A stretch of DNA of 5,626 nt from Balneolales bacterium (lineage in GTDB: Bacteria > Bacteroidota > Rhodothermia > Balneolales > Natronogracilivirgulaceae). Position 1 is the first letter of the stretch. Each line of letters begins with the position of its first letter. Both the position numbers and the translations under genes were made by a program. Under the pieces are notes generated by a model, which worked only from the letters and a program-made list of their open reading frames with translations, did no database searches and was not told where the DNA came from. Location of the stretch: NCBI GenBank assembly GCA_007131535.1, contig SLQI01000019.1:1-5626 (forward strand), in the 5' to 3' direction. This document shows positions 1 to 5,626 of this stretch, in pieces.

Positions 1-611
1 ATCATCAACATAAAAACTCGATCATTTTCGGAACGCTGGCTGTTCTGCTGGTGATCGGTGGTGGAATCTGGTTCTATCTGGACCGTCAGGCTCAGGAAGA
101 AGAAGCTCAGGAAATGCTGTCATACGCTGAACAACTTTTCCAACGAGGGCAATATGAACAGGCATTATTTGGTGATGATGAAGGACGTACTATTGGTTTC
201 GCCGAAATTGCCTCTGAATTCTCCAGAACCAGCGCCGGAAATATTTCCCGTTATTACGCAGCCGCTTCCGAGGCGCGTCTCGGAAATTATGAAGACGCAT
301 TACCGTATATTGAACGATTTAATCCCCCTGATGGAATTCTCGGAGTCGGCCCGATAGCTTTTCATGCTGCTATCCTTTCAAATCTGGGGCAACACGAACA
401 AGCCGCTGAAATCTATTTAAAAGCAGCAGAGTGGGATGAAAACGACGTAACTACTCCGCAAAACCTTTTAAATGCGGCCGAAGCTGCAATGGAAGCCGGC
501 AATGATGCCCGGGCACAAGAATATGTAACCCGTGTTATTGATCGCTATGGCGATACCGGTTTTGCCGCCGATGCCAAGCGTATGCAAGGGCTTTTAAGCG
601 CACGGAATTAG
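1..611 (+). CDS. Membrane-anchored tetratricopeptide-repeat (TPR) protein, 5'-truncated by the window edge
   Basis: The reading frame is open from the first complete codon at position 3 to the TAG at 609-611, giving 202 visible residues; the true start lies left of the window. Visible residues 6-26 form one hydrophobic membrane segment (starting SIIFGTLAVLLV), followed by a charged Gln/Glu-rich linker and an all-helical C-terminal domain. At least three TPR-like helical pairs can be read, near residues 78-106, 116-145 and 154-183, with small residues (A, G) at the expected packing positions. The overall plan, including the FGDDEGRTIGF stretch before the repeats and the VGPIAFHAA segment, matches the single-pass TPR proteins common in Bacteroidota, comparable in architecture to YfgM. 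The repeat domain most likely faces the periplasm and acts as a protein-protein scaffold; this is inferred from the architecture. A GTG at position 51 lies inside the membrane segment and is not a credible start. The exact partner is unknown. Confidence 0.85.
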   Translation, partial: HQHKNSIIFGTLAVLLVIGGGIWFYLDRQAQEEEAQEMLSYAEQLFQRGQYEQALFGDDEGRTIGFAEIASEFSRTSAGNISRYYAAASEARLGNYEDALPYIERFNPPDGILGVGPIAFHAAILSNLGQHEQAAEIYLKAAEWDENDVTTPQNLLNAAEAAMEAGNDARAQEYVTRVIDRYGDTGFAADAKRMQGLLSARN

Positions 612-692
612 AAAGCAACCATGCTTGCTGCGAACCTCTGCCGGGTAAAATTACTCACGGCAGTATCAAGGCAAGGCAAACGCATTACACAT

Positions 693-734
693 AAAAAACC
701 TTCCGGGACATCATCGGCCCCGGAAGGTTTTTTT
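693..734. terminator. Bidirectional rho-independent terminator between convergent genes
   Basis: An inverted repeat pairs 693-707 (A6 followed by CCTTCCGGG) with 719-733 (CCCGGAAGG followed by T6) around an 11-nt loop at 708-718. The GC-rich core is 9 perfect base pairs. It is flanked by an A tract on the left and a seven-T tract (728-734) on the right, so both strands present a hairpin followed by a U-run. It sits about 80 nt after the stop of the TPR gene and about 45 nt after the stop of the minus-strand carboxylase gene, as expected for a shared terminator serving both convergent transcripts. Confidence 0.93.
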
Positions 735-778
735 ATATGTGTCGATTTTCGATTTTTTAGTTACAGCAGACGCCTCAT

Positions 779-2413
779 CTATACCTGGATAACACCGGTT
801 TTGAATTCCGGTATTTCCGGATTATGATTTGCCGCTTCAAGAGATTTGGAAATACGCTCCCGTGTTTCTTCAGGCCGGATGATTCCGTCAACCCATAAGC
901 GGGCGGCTGCATAGCGTACATCGGTTTGTTTCTCGTACGAATCATTAATGCGTTTCAGAAACTTCTGCTTATCTTCTTCACTCACTTCTTCTCCTTTTTT
1001 CTCCCTCGCCGCCACTTCAATGGAAAGCAAGGTTTTCGAAGCTTGATTCCCCCCCATAACCGCAATTCTTGCACTCGGCCAGGCATATATAAACCGGGGG
1101 TCGTAGGCTTTACCGCACATGGCATAATTCCCCGCTCCATAACTATTACCTGCAATGATTGTAATTTTGGGTACGGTTGAATTGGCAACGGCATTCACCA
1201 TTTTGGCACCGTCTTTAATAATGCCACCATGTTCACTGCGCTTGCCAACCATAAAACCGGTGACATCCTGAAAAAAGACCAAAGGTATACGTTTCTGATT
1301 GCAGTTCATGATAAACCGGGCTGCTTTATCGGCACTATCCGAATAGATTACGCCACCGATCTGCATCTCTCCTTTTTTGGATTTTACGACCAGTCGCTGG
1401 TTGGCAACAATACCGACACTCCAACCATCAATTCGGGCATAGCCGGTGATCAGGGTCTGCCCGTAGCCTTTTTTGTATTCGTTAAAAGAATCACGGTCGA
1501 TAATCCCCTCCAGCACCTTATACATATCATACGGTTTGGCGCCGTCTTCCGGGATCAAATCGTTGATGATGGAAGGATCTTCTTTGGGCTTTTCCGCTTC
1601 AATCCGGTTAAATTCTGCTTTATCCTGAGGACCGAGCTTGCCCATCAGATCACGAATCGTATTCAGGCAGGTCTTATCATCCGGCATCTTGTAATCGGTA
1701 ACCCCACTTATTTCTGTATGCGTGGTAGCTCCACCGAGGGTTTCGTTATCCACATCCTCGCCAATAGCGGCTTTCACAAGGTAGCTTCCGGCAAGGAATA
1801 CACTACCCGTTCCGTCAACGATCATAGCCTCATCACTCATTATAGGAAGATAAGCCCCTCCGGCCACACAACTTCCCATAATCGCGGCAATTTGCGGAAT
1901 CCCCTTGGCCGACATAATCGCATTATTCCGGAATATGCGGCCGAAATGCTCTTTATCCGGGAAGATCTCATCCTGCATCGGCAAATAGACTCCGGCCGAA
2001 TCCACCAGATAAATTATCGGCAGACGGTTTTCTATTGATATTTCCTGCGCCCTGAGGTTTTTCTTAGCCGTAATCGGAAACCAGGCACCGGCTTTAACGG
2101 TCGCATCATTGGCCACAATCATGCATTGGCGTCCGCCGACATGCCCAATGCCGGTTATCACGCCACCAGCCGGACAGCCCCCTTCTTCCGGGTACATTTC
2201 ATAACCTGCCCAGAGCCCCAGTTCATAAAACGGCTGGCCTTTGTCCAGTAGAAGTTCAACTCGTTCGCGGGCCGTTAGTTTGCCTTTTTTGTGTTCCTTT
2301 TCCGCACGCTTTGCTCCTCCCCCCTCTTTTAATTTTTTTTCCTGATCAAGAATTTCCTGTAAGCGCTTTTCGTGGTGCGCGCTGTTGTTTTGTTGCTTGG
2401 TTTTTGATGACAT
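779..2413 (-). CDS. Acyl-CoA carboxylase carboxyltransferase (beta) subunit, methylcrotonyl-CoA carboxylase-like
   Basis: This 544-residue protein is full length for the family. It has two crotonase-fold carboxyltransferase halves. The N-half carries ANDATVKAGAWFP (101-113), the VDSAGVYLP substrate-pocket region (137-145) and the glycine-rich oxyanion segment GSCVAGGAYLP (180-190). The C-half carries VTGFMVG (384-390), KDGAKMV (400-406) and GNSYGAGNYAMCG (422-434), then the AVMGGNQA stretch (451-458). These signatures match methylcrotonyl-CoA carboxylase beta better than propionyl-CoA carboxylase beta, which usually has GPCAGGA and KAYGGAY. Known role of the family: transfer of the carboxyl group from biotin on a partner subunit to an acyl-CoA, for MCC in leucine breakdown. 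The substrate is inferred from motifs; geranyl-CoA or another acyl-CoA remains possible. No biotin carboxylase/BCCP gene is adjacent, and the gene appears monocistronic with the terminator at 693-734. The ATG at 2413 is preceded by no clear Shine-Dalgarno; a stop lies upstream in the same frame. The N-terminus is Lys/Glu-rich, with no signal peptide, so it is cytoplasmic. Confidence 0.95.
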   Translation of the reverse strand: MSSKTKQQNNSAHHEKRLQEILDQEKKLKEGGGAKRAEKEHKKGKLTARERVELLLDKGQPFYELGLWAGYEMYPEEGGCPAGGVITGIGHVGGRQCMIVANDATVKAGAWFPITAKKNLRAQEISIENRLPIIYLVDSAGVYLPMQDEIFPDKEHFGRIFRNNAIMSAKGIPQIAAIMGSCVAGGAYLPIMSDEAMIVDGTGSVFLAGSYLVKAAIGEDVDNETLGGATTHTEISGVTDYKMPDDKTCLNTIRDLMGKLGPQDKAEFNRIEAEKPKEDPSIINDLIPEDGAKPYDMYKVLEGIIDRDSFNEYKKGYGQTLITGYARIDGWSVGIVANQRLVVKSKKGEMQIGGVIYSDSADKAARFIMNCNQKRIPLVFFQDVTGFMVGKRSEHGGIIKDGAKMVNAVANSTVPKITIIAGNSYGAGNYAMCGKAYDPRFIYAWPSARIAVMGGNQASKTLLSIEVAAREKKGEEVSEEDKQKFLKRINDSYEKQTDVRYAAARLWVDGIIRPEETRERISKSLEAANHNPEIPEFKTGVIQV

Positions 2414-2699
2414 CCGGATGAACCAGTTTAGAGGTGAACAAATACTTTTGACGGCGAAAAATAGTAAAAAAACCGGTGAAGGAAATATCCTGAATTGACA
2501 CCAGCGGAATCAATTTTTACCACCTGAACTTCATTTGCATCATGCAGTACAAGTTTATGATGATATACCTGACCTGCATTATTCACCAAGTAAAATGCTC
2601 TTGTTAACTTCACGTTTAACAATCGGTACTGATTCATCCGTCCGGTTTGGTTATATTCATTGTAATTGAGCGGCATCTACCATATCACAATATCATCCA
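2414..2699. other. Divergent intergenic region, presumed to contain promoters for both flanking genes
   Basis: These 286 bp separate two genes transcribed away from each other, so both promoters should lie here. I could not identify either one convincingly: there is no clear TTTG / TAnnTTTG pair of the Bacteroidota type and no good TTGACA/TATAAT pair. On the minus strand a TATTTTTC element lies roughly 50 bp before the carboxylase start but lacks a convincing partner box. A 7-bp inverted repeat (TTGTTAA / TTAACAA, 8-nt spacer) occupies 2601-2622. An 82-codon minus-strand ORF (2428-2676) also lies inside. Its first two thirds have fairly gene-like codons and beta-strand-like composition, while its last third is Phe/Tyr-rich and not gene-like. 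I do not call it a gene. Neither flanking gene has a recognisable Shine-Dalgarno in this region. Confidence 0.5.
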
Positions 2700-4058
2700 A
2701 TGCGTTACACTTTTACAACTTCCATCACCTTTCTAATCGTTGCATTGTTCTGCTCAGAACTGTTAGCGCAGCGCCAGTATAGCTACGAAGAGTTACGTCA
2801 GCGCCAGTTCGTTTCACCGGCATTTATTTCAGTATTTCCGGGCGTCACAGATCGTGAAGGTAATGCCAATGTGAGTTCCGTTTTCAAGATTCGTCACGAC
2901 CAGCTCGACTTTCGGTCCGTACGCGCAGCTGACCGTGAACACGAGGATGAGCGTTTTGCCTCCCGGCTGCGAATTGATTTTGAAGTGTATCAGCGCGATG
3001 ATGATGGGGAGCGAACCGGATCTCCGGTCAGTCGTAACAGTTGGAATAAACGGGTCAGCACCACAGATTTTGAAGCCACCCGATCTCGCAAAAAGTTCAT
3101 TGAGGCCGCTCAGGCTTTCCGGATTGATCCCGGCAACTATGTATTGCGGGCTGAAGTTTACAGCAATAATCAACGGATCGGCTCATTTACCCGCCGTTTT
3201 GATTTCGCCGATGAGCCTGAAGACAACAATTGGGTAATGCTCACTCAAAGCGATGAAGAATCCGGCCACCCCCGGCTCATTAATATGGCAAACAACTCCC
3301 ACTTCGGTCAGGAGCTAAAAACGTGGTTTACTCTGCCGGATGCCGAAGCCGGCTATCGCATACGGGTTGATAGACTGCACATACAAAATGGCGACACCAC
3401 ACAAACAGAAACGGTATACGATGAATCCCTGGCTTCAGAGAAGATTTTTGCCGACCGACGAATACAAATAATAACCGAGAACAATAAGCCACTTCTGAAG
3501 TTTGACGGAGAAGGTACCAATACACTGGCCGGATTGGAACTGCCCAATGAGACGTATCAAAACCGTCATTACCGAATGCGTATTTTTAATGAAGATGATG
3601 AAAGTGGAACGGCAATCACCGATTATACATGGTATAATCTTTGGATCGATATGCCGGTAAGTCTGCTGAACGTCGATTTTGCTATCAGTCGACTCGACAA
3701 TATTGTAGATAACTCTAAATTAAACGAACTGCAGCGCGGCAACCGGCAACAAAGAGAAGAACGGTTTCTTGAATTCTGGAAAGAGCGGGATCCTGAACCG
3801 GAAACAACTTTTAATATTGTGATGGCAGAGTACTACCGGCGTGTAGACGAAGCATATGATAAATTTACCACCCCGAATCAACGGGGTTTTGAAAGCGATC
3901 AGGGTAAAATTTATATAACCCGGGGACAACCCAACGAAATCAATCGGCGATACCCGAGCAACAGGCCAACCCAGGAGATATGGGAATATGATGATAAAAC
4001 CTATATCTTTGAAGCTACAAGCGGATTTGGTGATTACCGGCTTGTTGAGGAGCGATAA
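2700..4058 (+). CDS. Secreted GWxTD-domain protein with variant signature
   Basis: This is a 452-residue protein with an N-terminal signal peptide: a hydrophobic core at about residues 8-18 and a likely signal peptidase I site after LLA (residue 23), so it is exported to the periplasm or cell surface. Cys18 does not sit in a proper lipobox. The middle (about 35-320) is rich in predicted beta strands and charged loops. The C-terminal region (about 355-450) matches the GWxTD domain: FLEFWKERDPEP (356-367), the EYYRRVDEAYDKF helix (377-389), then GKIYITRGQPNEI (402-414) and the IWEYDDKTYIFE strand pair (427-438). The defining GWxTD pentapeptide reads GFESD (396-400), with Phe for Trp and Ser for Thr. 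The family has no established function. The ATG at 2700 is the first start after an in-frame TGA at 2667-2669 and gives a complete signal peptide; no Shine-Dalgarno is visible. It leads a probable operon with pdxA, 37 bp downstream. Confidence 0.9.
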   Translation: MRYTFTTSITFLIVALFCSELLAQRQYSYEELRQRQFVSPAFISVFPGVTDREGNANVSSVFKIRHDQLDFRSVRAADREHEDERFASRLRIDFEVYQRDDDGERTGSPVSRNSWNKRVSTTDFEATRSRKKFIEAAQAFRIDPGNYVLRAEVYSNNQRIGSFTRRFDFADEPEDNNWVMLTQSDEESGHPRLINMANNSHFGQELKTWFTLPDAEAGYRIRVDRLHIQNGDTTQTETVYDESLASEKIFADRRIQIITENNKPLLKFDGEGTNTLAGLELPNETYQNRHYRMRIFNEDDESGTAITDYTWYNLWIDMPVSLLNVDFAISRLDNIVDNSKLNELQRGNRQQREERFLEFWKERDPEPETTFNIVMAEYYRRVDEAYDKFTTPNQRGFESDQGKIYITRGQPNEINRRYPSNRPTQEIWEYDDKTYIFEATSGFGDYRLVEER

Positions 4059-4095
4059 AACCTAAGTACCCATGAGAACAATGAATTAATAAACC

Positions 4096-5118
4096 GTGAA
4101 ATCAGATACTGATACCCCACCCGTAAAAGTAGCTATCAGCATAGGAGACGCAAACGGCATCGGCCCGGAAGTAATCATGAAGGGTCTGAATTCGAAAAAT
4201 ATAGATCTGAAATCATCCATACCGGTAGTTATAGGCCGGCAAAATGTCCTCGATTTCTATGCTGATATCTTCAAACAAAAGCTAAACCTCAAGCCTCTCA
4301 ATAATTTTAATGATGCTGAACCCGGCAACGTGTACATCATTAATACGGGAGAAATGGAAGTTGATTTATGCCCCGGACATATTACCGCCGAATCCGGAAA
4401 GCTCAGTATGCAGGCAGTGGAAACCGGCATTAATCACTGTCTGCAAAAAAATTGCGAAGCGCTGGTTACTGCCCCGATAAATAAAGAGGCCATCCATCTT
4501 GCCGGATATAACTTTCCCGGCCATACCGAGTTCCTTGCCGAAAAAACCGGCACGGAGTATCCTTTAATGATGATGCTGAGCAAGAAGCTAAATATTGGGC
4601 TGGTAACAACTCATATTCCGATACAACAAGTCAGTAGGTCTGTTACCGGTGCCGATATTACCCGCTCGGTTCATATCCTCAATGATACTTTAAAAACGTC
4701 TATGAATATTGAACACCCGCACATCGCCATACTCGGGCTTAATCCACATGCCGGAGACGGAGGGGTTTTAGGTGATGAAGAAGTGGAGACTATAAATCCG
4801 GCAGTCAACCGGCTCAGAGAACAGGGGCTGAATCTCGACGGCCCTTTCCCGGCTGATGGCTTTTTCGGCCGTCACAGTTATAAATATTATGATGCTGTAC
4901 TTGCCATGTATCATGACCAGGGACTAATTCCGTTTAAACTTTTGAGCACCAATGAAGGAGTCAACTTTACAGCTGGGCTACCTATTATCCGCACGTCTCC
5001 TGATCACGGAACGGCATATACTATCAGCGGCCTGGGACAGGCAGACAGCTCATCATTTGTTGAAGCTTATAACAGGGCTGTAACCATGGCATTAAATCGC
5101 AGATCATTCAAAAAATGA
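4096..5118 (+). CDS. pdxA: 4-hydroxythreonine-4-phosphate dehydrogenase PdxA
   Basis: This 340-residue protein is of usual length for PdxA. The family oxidises 4-phosphohydroxy-L-threonine with NAD+ to 3-amino-2-oxopropyl phosphate, which PdxJ condenses with deoxyxylulose phosphate to make pyridoxine 5'-phosphate. Visible motifs are GDANGIGPEV (17-26), TAPINK (125-130), FPGHTEF (140-146), TTHIPI (171-176), GLNPHAGDGG (214-223), MYHDQGLIPFK (271-281) and TSPDHGTA (300-307). His173, His218 and His273 have the same spacing (45 and 55 residues) as the metal-binding His166, His211 and His266 of the E. coli enzyme, so the active site looks intact. The start is the GTG at 4096: an in-frame TAA sits at 4090-4092, and the next in-frame ATG falls after the first motif. 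No clear Shine-Dalgarno precedes it. The stop overlaps the start of the methyltransferase gene. Catabolic PdxA2-type paralogues usually sit beside a DUF1537 kinase; none is visible here, so a biosynthetic role is favoured. The enzyme is cytoplasmic. Confidence 0.96.
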   Translation: MKSDTDTPPVKVAISIGDANGIGPEVIMKGLNSKNIDLKSSIPVVIGRQNVLDFYADIFKQKLNLKPLNNFNDAEPGNVYIINTGEMEVDLCPGHITAESGKLSMQAVETGINHCLQKNCEALVTAPINKEAIHLAGYNFPGHTEFLAEKTGTEYPLMMMLSKKLNIGLVTTHIPIQQVSRSVTGADITRSVHILNDTLKTSMNIEHPHIAILGLNPHAGDGGVLGDEEVETINPAVNRLREQGLNLDGPFPADGFFGRHSYKYYDAVLAMYHDQGLIPFKLLSTNEGVNFTAGLPIIRTSPDHGTAYTISGLGQADSSSFVEAYNRAVTMALNRRSFKK

Positions 5119-5626
5119 ATATTACCGCAGAACCACCGTATACTCGTATAGCTCCTGTTTATGATGATGTAATGCGGGGTGTGGATTATGAAAACTGGTC
5201 GGATTATATCGATGAAATCATCCAGGAACATCATATCGATGCCCGCTCTATATTGGAGCTGGGCTGTGGCACCGGCGGACACGCATTAAAACTTGAAGAA
5301 CTGGAATGCTACGATATTCTGGCAACAGACAGGTCCGCAGAGATGATCGAATGCGCCCGACAAAAAGCATCAAAGATGGAATCGGCCGTCCGTTTTGAAG
5401 TGGCTGATTTTCTTAACTACCGGCTAAATCAAACATTCGATGCTGCACTGTTGGTTTTTGACAGCATAAATTACGTACAGGATATCGAACAGCTGCCGCT
5501 TTTATTTATTTCAACCGAAAAACACCTGAATCCGAACGGCATCTTTATATTTGATTTTACTACCCCGGGTTTTTCGGATCGCGTCGCCGAATCGTTAAAT
5601 GAATATAATCCGCGTCGGGTCGGAAA
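5115..5626 (+). CDS. Class I SAM-dependent methyltransferase, 3'-truncated by the window edge
   Basis: The frame opens with an ATG at 5115 that overlaps the pdxA stop (ATGA) and stays open to the window edge, giving 170 visible residues. The N-terminal YTRIAPVYDDVM (9-20) is the usual lead-in of this methyltransferase group. Motif I, ILELGCGTGGH (46-56), is the glycine-rich SAM-binding loop. Motif II ends in the acidic LATDRSAEMI (69-78; Asp72 should contact the ribose). VADFLNY (96-102) places Asp98 near the adenine, and FDAALLVFDSINYV (108-121) followed by LNPNGIFIFDF (138-148) forms the later Rossmann strands. The fold assignment is firm; the methyl acceptor cannot be told from what is visible, and the substrate-defining C-terminal part is missing. 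The 4-bp overlap indicates translational coupling to pdxA. The gene begins too close to the edge to have been closed by a stop codon. Confidence 0.9.
   Translation, partial: MNITAEPPYTRIAPVYDDVMRGVDYENWSDYIDEIIQEHHIDARSILELGCGTGGHALKLEELECYDILATDRSAEMIECARQKASKMESAVRFEVADFLNYRLNQTFDAALLVFDSINYVQDIEQLPLLFISTEKHLNPNGIFIFDFTTPGFSDRVAESLNEYNPRRVG

Noticed and set aside
51..611. Starting the TPR gene at the GTG at position 51
   Set aside because: The frame stays open to the left edge, and this codon lies in the middle of the membrane segment. The real start is outside the window.
614..663. Two small inverted repeats (AGCAA/TTGCT at 614-629; CTGCCG/CGGCAG at 638-663) after the TPR gene
   Set aside because: The stems are only 5-6 bp and neither is followed by a T-run. 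The strong terminator at 693-734 explains transcript ending better.
621..827. A 68-codon + strand open frame across the convergent gap
   Set aside because: It runs through the terminator hairpin and into the 3' end of the minus-strand carboxylase gene, with no protein-like features.
1229..2038. A 269-codon open frame on the + strand opposite the carboxylase gene
   Set aside because: It lies entirely antisense to a highly conserved enzyme gene, and its translation shows no recognisable domain. It is the complement of well-conserved carboxyltransferase codons.
2536..2546. Short palindrome TGCATCATGCA in the divergent gap
   Set aside because: Five-base arms with a one-base centre are expected by chance, and nothing else marks it as an operator.
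2829..3173. Minus-strand 114-codon and + strand 100-codon open frames inside the GWxTD gene
   Set aside because: They are out-of-frame shadows of a gene with a signal peptide and a recognisable C-terminal domain.
5067..5282. Minus-strand 71-codon open frame over the pdxA/methyltransferase junction
   Set aside because: It is antisense to the 3' end of pdxA and the conserved N-terminus of the methyltransferase, with no independent support.

Overview
The window is 5626 bp of compact bacterial chromosome holding five protein-coding genes, two of them cut by the window edges. The gene set suggests the Bacteroidota/Balneolota/Rhodothermota part of the tree. The signs are a membrane-anchored TPR protein of the type common there, a secreted GWxTD-domain protein (a family largely found in Bacteroidota and relatives), weak or absent Shine-Dalgarno sequences before every visible start, and moderate GC. 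This is an inference from family recognition; no rRNA or other taxonomic marker is present.

Layout. (1) 1-611, + strand: the 3' part of a gene for a TPR protein with one N-terminal membrane anchor. (2) 612-778: a convergent intergenic gap with a strong bidirectional intrinsic terminator at 693-734. (3) 779-2413, - strand: a complete carboxyltransferase (beta) subunit of a biotin-dependent acyl-CoA carboxylase, closest in its motifs to methylcrotonyl-CoA carboxylase beta. No biotin carboxylase/BCCP gene lies beside it. (4) 2414-2699: a 286-bp divergent intergenic region that should hold promoters for both neighbours. It also contains an 82-codon minus-strand ORF of doubtful status and a weak spaced dyad. 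(5) 2700-5626, + strand: a tight run of a secreted GWxTD-domain protein, pdxA, and a class I SAM-dependent methyltransferase that runs off the right edge. The gaps are 37 bp and then an ATGA overlap, so these three are probably one operon.

Functionally the region looks like ordinary housekeeping DNA: envelope-associated scaffold proteins, acyl-CoA (probably leucine or branched-chain) carbon metabolism, and de novo pyridoxal phosphate synthesis by the DXP-dependent route. I found no CRISPR array, mobile element, RNA gene, toxin-antitoxin pair or defence system, and nothing that clearly marks a new biological system. The points most worth a second look are the degenerate GWxTD signature (it reads GFESD here), the possible gene remnant in the divergent gap, the stand-alone carboxylase beta gene, and the unexplained linkage of a GWxTD protein with pdxA and a methyltransferase.
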